Part shown: positions 16,716 to 25,110 of the stretch, one piece after another
Numbering within the stretch: position 1 is the first letter of the stretch
How the letters are laid out: every line of letters starts with the position of its first letter
Origin: Pedobacter faecalis
Lineage (GTDB): Bacteria > Bacteroidota > Bacteroidia > Sphingobacteriales > Sphingobacteriaceae
Length of the DNA stretch: 64,000 nucleotides
Reading direction: 5' to 3'
Assembly (NCBI RefSeq): GCF_030182585.1
Contig: NZ_JARXOW010000001.1
Coordinates: forward strand, 248,001 to 312,000
Translations under genes and position numbers: made by a program
Notes under the pieces: model-generated
What the model was told of the DNA's origin: nothing
Database searches by the model: none
What the model saw: the letters and a program-made list of their open reading frames with translations, nothing else

Positions 16716-18547
16716 AAATAGTTATTGCTGAAAAGCCATCTGTAGCGCGTGAACTGGCGAAAGTCTTTGGCGCCACAACCAGGCGGGATGGATATATTGA
16801 AGGAAAGGGATATTCATTTACCTGGGCGTTCGGACATTTGCTTCAGCTAGCCCCACCCCAGGACTATGGCTATATTGGGTGGAGGCGGCAGCATCTTCCT
16901 ATGTTACCGCAAAAGTTTAAGCTGGGGATCCGAAAAATAAAAACCAAAGATGGCATAGTCGAAGATCCGGGTGTACGCAAACAACTGGACATTATTAAAA
17001 AGCTGTTTGATGAGGCCTCGGAAATCATCGTGGCCACGGATGCCGGGAGGGAAGGCGAACTTATTTTCCGCTATATCTATTATTTCCTGAAATGCAAGAA
17101 GCCTTTCAAGCGGCTTTGGATTTCTTCGCAAACAGATGAAGCGATTAAGGAAGGATTCAGGAACCTCAAAGCCGGGACCGAATACGATACACTTTTTTAT
17201 TCTGCGCACGCACGGTCTGAATCAGACTGGCTGGTTGGCATGAACGCCACCCAGGCCTTAAGCATATCCGCCGGCGGCCGTGCTGTATTGTCGCTGGGAA
17301 GGGTGCAAACACCAACCCTGGCTATGATCTGCGCCCGGTACCTGGAAATTAAGCATTTTGTGCCCCAGACCTATTATCAGCTTGCCATACAGCTCGATAA
17401 AGACGGGCAGCTGTTTAGGGCTATGTCGGCCGACAGCTACGATAGAAAAGAGGACGCTGAAAAAGCATTCGCGCTGATCGACGATGTGGAATCGGGCGTT
17501 GCAGAAGGGGCCAAGGTGCTTACCGTTGAGGCAAAGCCGCGAAAGGAGCCTCCACCACTGCTTCATGATCTGAGTAGTCTGCAACAGGAGGCCAATAAGC
17601 GCAGGGGCTTAACGGCCGATCAGACATTAGGTATTCTCCAGAACTTGTACGAAAGCAAACTGGTGACTTACCCCCGTACGGGAAGCCGGTATATTGGTGA
17701 TGATGTATTTGCCGGCATACCGAAGCTTATCGAGAGTCTTGCAGGTCACGTAGATTTTGGTAAGCAGGCGCTGTTTCTGCAGACTGTGTCATTAAACAAA
17801 CGCAGTGTGAACGCAAAGAAAGTGACGGACCATCATGCTATCCTGATTACAGGTGAACCCGCTAGTTATCTGACTGGTGATAAGCTCCTTGTTTACAACA
17901 TGGTTGCCGGACGAATGCTGGAAGCTTTTCATCAGGAATGTATCAAGGAAATCACCAAAATAACACTTGAATCCGGGACGGTCTTTTTGGCCAACGGCAC
18001 AGTGATCCGTTCTGCCGGATGGCGCAGTGTGTTCAACGACTTTGATGAAGAGAAGAAAGACGAGGACAATCCCTCGCTTCCAAAAGTGAAGGCCGACGAG
18101 CTTCTTCCAGTGGTGAAAAAGGCCTTGCTGGAAAAGCAAACGAAGCCAAAGGCGATGTACAATGAAGCGTCGTTGCTAAAAGCACTGGAAACATCGGGCA
18201 AGGATATCGAAGACGAAGAGCTTCGTTATGCGATGAAAGATAGCGGACTCGGAACGCCGGCTACGCGTGCAGCGATAATTGAAACGCTCCTGAACCGGGA
18301 GTATATTGTGAGAGAGAAGCGGAACCTGGTGCCCACGGCTAAGGGCCTCGCGGTTTATGAGGTTGTAAAAGAAAAAATGATTGCGCAGGCTGAACTTACC
18401 GGGCAATGGGAAAAGCGCCTGGAGGAAATACGATCTGGCGCTTCGGTGACCGATTTTAAAGCGGAAATTGTAGCATATACCAGATCCATTACCGACGAGC
18501 TTCTACAGGCAGGCGCTGGTTTGGCCGAAAAAATTGCCGTTCCATGA
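16712..18547 (+). CDS. topB: DNA topoisomerase III (type IA)
   Basis: A 611-residue enzyme that passes single DNA strands, relaxing negative supercoils and decatenating recombination or replication intermediates. The TOPRIM domain starts at residue 1 (VIAEKPSVARELAKVFG) and holds DAGREGE. The active-site tyrosine is Tyr320 in VTYPRTGSRYI. The protein ends soon after the core domain, without a C-terminal zinc-finger region, as is normal for short TopB forms. A possible partner is the RecQ helicase encoded at 33.2 kb, since RecQ-TopB cooperation is known in other bacteria; there is no linkage here beyond the same window. Confidence 0.93.
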   Translation: MKIVIAEKPSVARELAKVFGATTRRDGYIEGKGYSFTWAFGHLLQLAPPQDYGYIGWRRQHLPMLPQKFKLGIRKIKTKDGIVEDPGVRKQLDIIKKLFDEASEIIVATDAGREGELIFRYIYYFLKCKKPFKRLWISSQTDEAIKEGFRNLKAGTEYDTLFYSAHARSESDWLVGMNATQALSISAGGRAVLSLGRVQTPTLAMICARYLEIKHFVPQTYYQLAIQLDKDGQLFRAMSADSYDRKEDAEKAFALIDDVESGVAEGAKVLTVEAKPRKEPPPLLHDLSSLQQEANKRRGLTADQTLGILQNLYESKLVTYPRTGSRYIGDDVFAGIPKLIESLAGHVDFGKQALFLQTVSLNKRSVNAKKVTDHHAILITGEPASYLTGDKLLVYNMVAGRMLEAFHQECIKEITKITLESGTVFLANGTVIRSAGWRSVFNDFDEEKKDEDNPSLPKVKADELLPVVKKALLEKQTKPKAMYNEASLLKALETSGKDIEDEELRYAMKDSGLGTPATRAAIIETLLNREYIVREKRNLVPTAKGLAVYEVVKEKMIAQAELTGQWEKRLEEIRSGASVTDFKAEIVAYTRSITDELLQAGAGLAEKIAVP

Positions 18548-19638
18548 AAAGAAAGAAAATGACATATACACTTGTAATTTTAACCCTATTGGCGGCGCTT
18601 ACCGTATGGGTGCTGTATCTCCCGATATTTGGAAAGGCGCCGGAGGGTGAAAGGCTGGATCGTGTTAAACGGTTGCGCAATTATAGAGATGGCGAGCTTC
18701 AAAATCTCTCACCAACGCCAGTAAAACCTGAAGGCGTAACTTACTGGGATATGCTGAAGGCAGTAATTAAGGGGAACGAAAGGTCGGTACCTACCGACCC
18801 GCTTCCGCATGTTAAGCCGGATTTTAGACGTGCGGATTCGGTTAAGGTAACCTGGTTCGGTCACTCTTCATATCTCGTTCAGGCAGATGGGATGAATGTT
18901 CTGGTCGACCCGGTTTTCAGCAAAAGGGTTTCTCCTTTTTCATTCATTGGCAGCAAGCAGTATCCGGGTACAGATTTCATCAGCCTGGAAGATCTTCCCG
19001 CACTAGATGTTATCCTGATTACGCACGATCATTACGACCATTTGGACTACTTCAGCATCGTCGCATTAAAAGATAAAACGAACCGCTTCGTAACATCGCT
19101 GGGCGTAGGTGCCCATCTGGAACACTGGGGGGTTGCGGCAAACAAGATCACCGAACTTGCATGGGGTGAAAATACGGTGGAGCAGTCGCTAAGCTTTACG
19201 GCACTGGCTGCGCGCCATTTCAGCGGGCGGCTCTTTAAGCGCAACCAAACTTTGTGGTCGGCCTTTGTGCTGCAAACTGCAAACAACCGGCTGTATCTCG
19301 GCGGCGACTCCGGGTACGATACACATTTTAAGGCCGCAGGTGAGCAATACGGACCTTTCGACCTGGCACTGCTGGAGTGCGGACAGTATAACGCCTACTG
19401 GCCGCTGATACACATGTTTCCCGAACAGACCGTTCAAGCGGCGCTTGATTTAAATGCACGGGTGCTCATGCCTGTGCATTGGGGAAAGTTCAGTCTGGCC
19501 CTGCACGATTGGGACGAGCCGGTGATTCGGGTAACCAGGGAGGCTAAAAAGCGAAATCTGCGTATTACCACGCCAATGCTTGGAGAATCTGTTATTTTTG
19601 GTGTGAATTATCCCGACAAGGCATGGTGGCAACGCTGA
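18544..19638 (+). CDS. Membrane-anchored MBL-fold hydrolase (NAPE-PLD/UlaG-like)
   Basis: A 364-residue protein with an N-terminal hydrophobic helix (about 7-27) that probably anchors it in the membrane facing the periplasm, followed by a metallo-beta-lactamase fold. Zinc ligands His161, His163, Asp165 and His166 form the HDHYDH motif, with further conserved GHSSYLV, LGGDSGYD and MPVHWGKF blocks. This is the COG2220 group that includes NAPE-phospholipase D-like and UlaG-like enzymes; the substrate is unknown. Its start overlaps the topB stop by 4 bases and it closes the long plus-strand run. Confidence 0.87.
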   Translation: MKRKKMTYTLVILTLLAALTVWVLYLPIFGKAPEGERLDRVKRLRNYRDGELQNLSPTPVKPEGVTYWDMLKAVIKGNERSVPTDPLPHVKPDFRRADSVKVTWFGHSSYLVQADGMNVLVDPVFSKRVSPFSFIGSKQYPGTDFISLEDLPALDVILITHDHYDHLDYFSIVALKDKTNRFVTSLGVGAHLEHWGVAANKITELAWGENTVEQSLSFTALAARHFSGRLFKRNQTLWSAFVLQTANNRLYLGGDSGYDTHFKAAGEQYGPFDLALLECGQYNAYWPLIHMFPEQTVQAALDLNARVLMPVHWGKFSLALHDWDEPVIRVTREAKKRNLRITTPMLGESVIFGVNYPDKAWWQR

Positions 19639-19694
19639 TGTGCACAGAAAACAATATAAAGCAAAACGTGTTGTAGGTTTAAACCATTATCATT

Positions 19695-20084
19695 ATGAAT
19701 CAGGCTAAAACAGATTTCGTTGAGATTTTCCAAACCATACGGGCCTCTTTACAGCCCTATGCAACCATGGGGTTTGAAAACAGGGTAAACAGCGAGGAAG
19801 TTTATGATCTGTGGAGCAATAAAAACGTGGTTATTGAAGACAAGCCGCGCACAGAGGTGTTCTTTGCTTCAGTACAGATATTTAAAAGTCATGTGGGTTT
19901 CTATTTCATGCCTGTGTATGCCGAACCGGAAATTAAGCAGGTATTTGATCCCAATCTGCTGAAGCATTTAAAAGGCAAGTCCTGTTTTCATATCAAAAAG
20001 CTTGACGACACACTGTTGTCTCAAATTGAATCTGCACTTGCCGAGGGGTTCAAATTGTATAAAGAAAAAGGTTGGGTAGTATAA
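19695..20084 (+). CDS. Conserved hypothetical protein (DUF1801-like size and fold pattern)
   Basis: A 129-residue soluble protein. The sequence (YDLWSNKNVVIEDKPRTEV, HVGFYFMPVY, KGKSCFHIKKLD) resembles the small DUF1801/YdhG-type proteins, in which a helix and a curved beta-sheet alternate, but I cannot confirm family membership by eye. Its last 13 bases overlap the following Mom-like gene, and that gene overlaps miaA, so the three are probably one transcript. Function unknown. Confidence 0.7.
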   Translation: MNQAKTDFVEIFQTIRASLQPYATMGFENRVNSEEVYDLWSNKNVVIEDKPRTEVFFASVQIFKSHVGFYFMPVYAEPEIKQVFDPNLLKHLKGKSCFHIKKLDDTLLSQIESALAEGFKLYKEKGWVV

Positions 20085-20890
20085 ACTGGCATGTTGATCT
20101 CTTGGCGGGATTGGAACCGTTAGGCCAGCGGTTTTCCCTGCATACATCCGGTCCTTTTCATTTAATCTATTTTGAAAATTCTCAAGTCGCGCTCAACCTG
20201 ATTTCATCAGGTACAGCGAAACTCCCTGAAATATACATCGAACTGCAGGATCGGTACAAGCAGGAGGGCAAGCATCTGTTTCATTTATGGGAAGACATAT
20301 GGAACAGCAGGAGAGCACAGGTGATTGGCCGGCTACGTTCTGTGTTGGGGCTCAACACGCGTGTTCATGGAAGGCAAACATCAGTGTCGAGGATCAGCCA
20401 AACTGAGGCCGACACGTTTCTTAACGCCAACCATTTGATGGGGACAGCTAAAGCTAAACATCGTTTCGCGCTGAAAAAAGACGGGGAGATTCTCGCGGTG
20501 GCCTGTTTCAGCCATTTGAGAAACATCGACAGAAACGGGGTAAGATACCGTTCGGCCGAACTTATCCGCCTGGCTACGCTGAGCGGATACACAGTGACCG
20601 GCGGCTTCGGAAAACTCCTGAAGTACTTTATAGAGGCTTTCAGACCAGATGATGTGATGAGTTACGCCGATCGCGACTGGTCTCAAGGATTGGCTTACGA
20701 AAGGGCGGGTTTTCAGTTGGTTGAAACTACTTCACCTGCGGTTTTATGGCTTGATAAGGATACATTGGAACGTATTTTTGATCATCGTTTGCCGCCAGAC
20801 TCCAGGAAAGAATCGTATATGAAGCTATTTAATACGGGCAATTTGAAATATATCTTATACTTGTGCTCTGATAATGGATATAAAGGTTAA
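20072..20890 (+). CDS. GNAT-like protein resembling the Mom/homing-endonuclease tail domain
   Basis: A 272-residue protein starting at TTG 20072; no ATG lies upstream of the conserved region. Residues about 85-245 resemble the domain found in phage Mom-type modification proteins and in the C-terminal half of several phage homing endonucleases. Visible motifs are FLNANHLMGTAKAKH, AELIRLATLSGYTVTGGF, GKLLKYFIEAF and SYADRDWSQGLAYERAGF. The N-terminal part (HLWEDIWNSRRAQVIGRL) looks like the segment that precedes this domain in such endonucleases, but no nuclease motif (HNH, GIY-YIG) is present. It is embedded between a small conserved gene and miaA, overlapping both (13 and 17 bases). A role in nucleic-acid modification is an inference from the fold and context. 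Confidence 0.68.
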   Translation: MGSINWHVDLLAGLEPLGQRFSLHTSGPFHLIYFENSQVALNLISSGTAKLPEIYIELQDRYKQEGKHLFHLWEDIWNSRRAQVIGRLRSVLGLNTRVHGRQTSVSRISQTEADTFLNANHLMGTAKAKHRFALKKDGEILAVACFSHLRNIDRNGVRYRSAELIRLATLSGYTVTGGFGKLLKYFIEAFRPDDVMSYADRDWSQGLAYERAGFQLVETTSPAVLWLDKDTLERIFDHRLPPDSRKESYMKLFNTGNLKYILYLCSDNGYKG

Positions 20891-21821
20891 ACACCCGCTT
20901 ATTGTTGTTTTGGGTCCGACCGCTTCGGGCAAGACGCGTCTTGCAGCCCATCTCGCCGCCAGATTAAATGCTGAAATCATTAGTGCAGACAGCAGGCAGA
21001 TTTTCCGCGGTATGGATGTTGGGACCGGGAAGGATCTGCATGAGTACATCGTTGCTGGCAAAAGCGTTTCCTATCACCTGATCGATATTCAGGAAGCCGG
21101 CGCCCGTTATCATGTGCATGCTTATCAGGAAGATTTCTACCGCGTGTTTGAGCACCTGATACAAAAAAACGTTCTTCCGGTGCTCTGCGGAGGAAGTGGC
21201 ATGTATATTCACAGCATCTTGCAGCAGCATCAATACACTGCTATACCTGTAGATCCTAAACTGCGGGAAATTTTGCTGCCGCTCTCGGTCGAGGAGTTGA
21301 GGGTTGAACTTGATAAGTTCCCCGAAGCATTTACCGCGCATGCCGACCGCTCCTCACATAAACGTCTGATCCGTGCTATAGAGATCGCGGCCTATCTGAG
21401 CAGTAACACGCCGGAAACGGCCAGGCGTCCTGAAATAGATCCGCTGGTTATTGGACTGTATACCGAAATCGCCAGAAGACGGCAGCGGGTGTCCGACCGT
21501 CTGCTTGCCAGGTTAGAGGGCGGACTAATTGAAGAGGTTGAATGCCTGATGAAAGCCGGGGTAAGCACGGATATGCTTAAATTCTATGGGCTTGAATATA
21601 AGTTCGTAAGCGCTTATCTCTTGAATGAAATGAGTTACGATGAGATGGTTGAGCGATTAGCTATCGCTATTTCTCAGTTTGCTAAACGTCAGATGACCTT
21701 TTTCAGAAAAATGGAAAAGGACGGTGTTCAAATCCACTGGCTGGAGGCCGATAGAGATTTTGAGGCATTGTATTTCAGTGCTTTAGAACTAACTCAGCAA
21801 AAGTTCGGCCTTGGCGGTTAA
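20874..21821 (+). CDS. miaA: tRNA dimethylallyltransferase
   Basis: A 315-residue enzyme that transfers a dimethylallyl group to N6 of A37 in tRNAs reading UNN codons. The P-loop GPTASGKT occupies residues 14-21; the DSRQIFRGMDVGTGK segment, GGSGMYIHSIL and the C-terminal FAKRQMTFFRK motif are characteristic. The length is normal. Its start is inside the preceding Mom-like gene (17-base overlap), so expression depends on that gene. The 3' end is followed by a 75-bp spacer before a beta-barrel gene. Confidence 0.96.
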   Translation: MDIKVKHPLIVVLGPTASGKTRLAAHLAARLNAEIISADSRQIFRGMDVGTGKDLHEYIVAGKSVSYHLIDIQEAGARYHVHAYQEDFYRVFEHLIQKNVLPVLCGGSGMYIHSILQQHQYTAIPVDPKLREILLPLSVEELRVELDKFPEAFTAHADRSSHKRLIRAIEIAAYLSSNTPETARRPEIDPLVIGLYTEIARRRQRVSDRLLARLEGGLIEEVECLMKAGVSTDMLKFYGLEYKFVSAYLLNEMSYDEMVERLAIAISQFAKRQMTFFRKMEKDGVQIHWLEADRDFEALYFSALELTQQKFGLGG

Positions 21822-21908
21822 TTTTTTTGTTACAAATGGCATGTGTTTTGCATTTAGACAGTCGGCACGCTTAAATGCCGCTATTATTTAAATTAAATGA
21901 CGAACAAC

Positions 21909-22418
21909 ATGAAAAAATCGACTAAATTTTTAGCTTCCGCAGTAGCTGCAGTGGCTTTATTCTTCACAACAAATGTTAACGCACAGTCTGGCGATTCAAG
22001 GGCTACACGTCTGGGTATCGGCTTTAGTGCCGGTTATCCTACAAAAGACGCTTATAGTGTAGCACTTGGAGGCGATCTTCGTTTACAGAAAGATTTTAGC
22101 GCCAATATCTCTGGTATGCTGTCTGCTGGTTACACCAACTTCTCGGTGAAAGATGACTTCGGAGGCGGTAGCCTTGGATTTATCCCGGTAAAGGCTGGTG
22201 CCAAAATTTTCTTTGCAGAAAGCGCATACTTTTCAGGTGAACTGGGTGCAGGTTTCTCGACAGAAGACAACGGCAGCACTGCGTTTCTTTGGGCTCCAGG
22301 AGTGGGTTATGCCTTTGATAACGGTTTAGATCTTGGCTTGCGTTATGAAGGGGCTGAGTTTGACGGCGGAGGCATTGGACAGGTAGCATTTAGAATCGCT
22401 TATGGCTTCAGATTATAA
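21909..22418 (+). CDS. Small outer-membrane beta-barrel protein
   Basis: A 169-residue protein from ATG 21909 (a second ATG, four codons upstream at 21897, is possible). It has a clear Sec signal (MKKSTKFLASAVAAVALFF, cleavage after VNA), then alternating strands with many Gly and aromatic residues (LGIGFSAGYP, GYTNFSVKD, ELGAGFSTED, GLRYEGAEF) and ends on FRIAYGFRL, a terminal strand closing with an aromatic-x-Leu pattern typical for BAM-inserted barrels. An 8-strand OmpW/OmpX-like porin is the nearest guess. A strong intrinsic terminator at 22463-22489 makes it a single-gene unit. Its natural abundance may be high, but that is not visible here. Confidence 0.8.
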   Translation: MKKSTKFLASAVAAVALFFTTNVNAQSGDSRATRLGIGFSAGYPTKDAYSVALGGDLRLQKDFSANISGMLSAGYTNFSVKDDFGGGSLGFIPVKAGAKIFFAESAYFSGELGAGFSTEDNGSTAFLWAPGVGYAFDNGLDLGLRYEGAEFDGGGIGQVAFRIAYGFRL

Positions 22419-22462
22419 TTCTAATCAGATTTTAATCATCTAAAAGCGATATTTTGAAAAAA

Positions 22463-22489
22463 AGCCCCTGAAAAGTCAGGGGCTTTTTA
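22463..22489 (+). terminator. Intrinsic terminator after the beta-barrel gene
   Basis: A 9-bp perfect stem AGCCCCTGA (22463-22471) / TCAGGGGCT (22476-22484) with a 4-base AAAG loop, flanked by A-tract and T-tract. It lies 45 bases after the stop at 22418. Confidence 0.93.
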
Positions 22490-22582
22490 TTTATTTAAAT
22501 TAAAATGCTAATTTACCCCAAACGATGAAAACGCCGGGTTAGGACCTGGAAACTGAATATTTACCAATAAAATTTGAACGGA

Positions 22583-23107
22583 ATGAAAAAGTATATAGCC
22601 TTCGCCTTTTTAGTGGTCACTTTATCCTGTACGAATGCTCAGAAAGATCATGAGACATCTGCCGGCAAGGCTGATGTAAAAACGGGTACTGAAGTCGAGC
22701 TGACTGAAGCGGTGGACCAGGATATCTATGACGGCTACATTTCGCTGAAAAATGCATTGGTGGCATCGGGTTTTGAAGAGGCAAAGACCGCTGCCCAAAG
22801 CCTTAAGGCTGGTTTGGAAAAGCGTGAAGGCTGTGAGAGTACTGCCCTGCTTGCGGATCAAATCAGTAAGGCGCCGGATCTGGCTGCCCAAAGAAAACAA
22901 TTTACCGCATTAAGCACTGATCTGATCGCCTTATTTAAACACGCCAGCCTGAGCAAAGGTGAAATATATGTGCAGCATTGCCCTATGGCCAATAGCGGGG
23001 AGGGTGGCGACTGGCTCGCCTCGGAGAAGAACATACGTAATCCGTATTATGGTGATGAGATGATGGAATGCGGTTCCGTAGTGGAAGAAATTAAAGCGAA
23101 GAAATAG
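22583..23107 (+). CDS. DUF3347-domain lipoprotein (possible metal-binding)
   Basis: A 174-residue protein from ATG 22583 with a lipoprotein-like signal (FAFLVVTLSC). The body has a helical part (YDGYISLKNALVASGFEEAK) and ends with the diagnostic DUF3347 stretch: EIYVQHCPMANSGEGGDW, then IRNPYYGDEMMECGSV. The HCPM and ECG elements are similar to those in copper-efflux periplasmic proteins, so metal binding is plausible but not proven. The gene stands alone between a terminator and gltA (32 bp downstream), and may be co-transcribed with gltA because no terminator separates them. Confidence 0.85.
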   Translation: MKKYIAFAFLVVTLSCTNAQKDHETSAGKADVKTGTEVELTEAVDQDIYDGYISLKNALVASGFEEAKTAAQSLKAGLEKREGCESTALLADQISKAPDLAAQRKQFTALSTDLIALFKHASLSKGEIYVQHCPMANSGEGGDWLASEKNIRNPYYGDEMMECGSVVEEIKAKK

Positions 23108-23139
23108 TTAGTTTTGTTATTATAATATTATAAGTACAT

Positions 23140-24426
23140 ATGTCAGAAATCGCAGAGATTAAGATCGATGGGAAGGTTTACGAATTCCCGGTTATTACAG
23201 GTACCGAAGGGGAGAAGGCTATTGATATATCGAAGCTTAGAGACCTCACGGGTCATGTGACCCTGGATTTCGGCTTTAAAAACACGGGCTCTACGAAAAG
23301 TGCCATTACTTTTTTGGACGGAGAGAAGGGCATACTGAAATACCGCGGGTATCCTATTGAAGTACTTGCCGAGAAATCTACTTTCTTGGAAGTAGCTTAT
23401 CTGCTGATTTACGGGGAACTTCCGAAAGCAGAAGAACTCCGTAATTTCCAGGCTGAGATCAGCAAACATACGCTTATACATGAAGACATGAAGAAGTTCC
23501 TCGACGGATATCCTTCTAAGTCGCACCCCATGGCTCAGCTGGCATCGCTGGTTTGTTCTTTGTCTACATTTTATCCGGAATCGCTTAACGCGAATTCCAC
23601 TCCTGAGATGATGGATCAGACCATGATCAAGCTTTTGGCGAAGTTTCCTACCATCGTTTCCTTCATTTACAAAAAGTCGCTCGGTCACCCTTGGATTTAT
23701 CCGAAAAACAAGTACGACTATGTGAGCAATTTCTTGAACATGATCTTCGGTCAGCGTACCGAAGAGATTGAAATTGATCCGGTTGTGGTGAGCGCAATGA
23801 ATACTTTGCTGATACTCCATGCTGATCACGAACAAAACTGTTCGGCATCTACCGTTCGCATTGTGGGTTCTTCTGATTGTAATCTGTATGCATCGGTTTC
23901 TGCAGGTATTTCTGCACTTTGGGGGCCTTTGCATGGTGGGGCAAACCAGGCCGTGATTGAAATGCTTGAGCGTATCAAGGATGATGGCGGGGATACAGAG
24001 AAATGGATCAACAAGGCGAAAGATAAAAATGACCCTTTCCGCATGATGGGCTTCGGTCACCGAGTATACAAGAACTTTGACCCAAGAGCTAAGATCATTA
24101 AGAAGGCCTGCGACGATATTCTCGGAAAGCTGGGTATCGACGATCCTGTGCTGGAAATTGCAAAGAAGCTGGAAGAAGCTGCACTAAGTGATCCGTATTT
24201 CATTGAACGCAAGCTGTATCCGAACGTAGACTTTTACTCAGGTATTATTTATCGAGCATTGGGTTTCCCGACCGATATGTTTACGGTATTATTTGCTTTG
24301 GGCAGGCTCCCGGGCTGGATCGCACAATGGAAAGAAATGCACGAAAACAAAGAGCCGATTGGCCGCCCGCGTCAGGTATACGTAGGTCACACCAATCGCG
24401 AGTTTACAGAGATCTCAAAGCGCTGA
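23140..24426 (+). CDS. gltA: Citrate synthase
   Basis: A 428-residue type II (hexameric) citrate synthase condensing oxaloacetate and acetyl-CoA at the entry of the TCA cycle. Catalytic residues line up as His265 (LHGGANQ), His307 (FGHRVYKNFDPRA) and Asp364 (NVDFYSG), nearly the same numbering as E. coli GltA (264, 305, 362). The N-terminal domain typical for the NADH-sensitive form is present. It is followed by a strong bidirectional terminator. Confidence 0.97.
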   Translation: MSEIAEIKIDGKVYEFPVITGTEGEKAIDISKLRDLTGHVTLDFGFKNTGSTKSAITFLDGEKGILKYRGYPIEVLAEKSTFLEVAYLLIYGELPKAEELRNFQAEISKHTLIHEDMKKFLDGYPSKSHPMAQLASLVCSLSTFYPESLNANSTPEMMDQTMIKLLAKFPTIVSFIYKKSLGHPWIYPKNKYDYVSNFLNMIFGQRTEEIEIDPVVVSAMNTLLILHADHEQNCSASTVRIVGSSDCNLYASVSAGISALWGPLHGGANQAVIEMLERIKDDGGDTEKWINKAKDKNDPFRMMGFGHRVYKNFDPRAKIIKKACDDILGKLGIDDPVLEIAKKLEEAALSDPYFIERKLYPNVDFYSGIIYRALGFPTDMFTVLFALGRLPGWIAQWKEMHENKEPIGRPRQVYVGHTNREFTEISKR

Positions 24427-24441
24427 TCATTGCGCACTAAA

Positions 24442-24483
24442 TAAAAAAGCCCTTGCTTAAACGATAAGCAAGGGCTTTTTTAT
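24442..24483. terminator. Bidirectional terminator between gltA and the nuclease gene
   Basis: A 12-bp perfect stem AGCCCTTGCTTA (24449-24460) / TAAGCAAGGGCT (24465-24476) with a 4-base loop, A-tract on the left and T-tract on the right. It serves the convergent genes gltA and 24496-25110. Confidence 0.95.
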
Positions 24484-24495
24484 TTAGCAATAAAT

Positions 24496-25110
24496 TTATG
24501 CCTGGTTTCGTTTGTTTAATTCGTCCCTTATTCTCGCAGCCTTTTCATAGGCTTCTTCTGCAATTGCTTCCTGAAGTTTTTGCTGAAGTTCTTCTGTAGT
24601 CAGCGATTTGTATCCGGAACCAGGTATAGAGGTTGTGATATCTTCTGTGCCTTCTTCTTTCGGGATGTTGTCCATATTTTCCAGAAAAAGCAGGTCATTG
24701 CCCTCTATCACAATACCCGCCGAAGAGAGGATGAATTCGTAGGTGTAAATCGCCGCATTGAAACGCACTGCCAATGCAATGGCATCAGAAGTCCTGGCGT
24801 CAATTTCCTGGGTTACGTTTCCGTCCGTGCAAATGAGTTTTGCGAAGAACACGCCCTCCACCAGATTATAAATAAGTACTTCCTGGATCTGTATGTTATA
24901 GGTTTGCGCGAAGGTCTTGAACAGATCGTGCGTAAGCGGCCGGCTAGGCGTCATCTTTTCAATTTCTATGGCAATGGCCTGGGCCTCAAATGCACCAATA
25001 ATAATAGGAAGCCTGCGCCTGCCGTTTACTTCGCCAAGAACAAGAGCATAGGCGCCCGACTGCGTTTGGCTGTAAGATAATCCGACGATGTCTAATTTTA
25101 CTTTTTTCAT
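24496..25110 (-). CDS. Bifunctional nuclease-domain (DUF151) protein with UVR motif
   Basis: A 204-residue protein. Residues 1-140 form the BFN/DUF151 domain (LDIVGLSYSQTQSGAYALVL, RRLPIIIGAFEAQAIAIE, DARTSDAIALAVRF). The C-terminal 40 residues are a UVR-type helical hairpin (LQEAIAEEAYEKAARIRDEL), as found in UvrB/UvrC and ClpC-related proteins for protein contacts. BFN proteins are reported as nucleases in plants and Thermotoga; the bacterial role is not settled. The start overlaps the etfA stop by one base, so it is co-transcribed with etfB-etfA. Confidence 0.9.
   Translation of the reverse strand: MKKVKLDIVGLSYSQTQSGAYALVLGEVNGRRRLPIIIGAFEAQAIAIEIEKMTPSRPLTHDLFKTFAQTYNIQIQEVLIYNLVEGVFFAKLICTDGNVTQEIDARTSDAIALAVRFNAAIYTYEFILSSAGIVIEGNDLLFLENMDNIPKEEGTEDITTSIPGSGYKSLTTEELQQKLQEAIAEEAYEKAARIRDELNKRNQA

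Noticed and set aside
23143..24060. 305-codon open frame antisense to gltA
   Set aside because: It mirrors citrate synthase, which has all catalytic residues; the antisense protein is His/Arg/Ile-rich with no domain.
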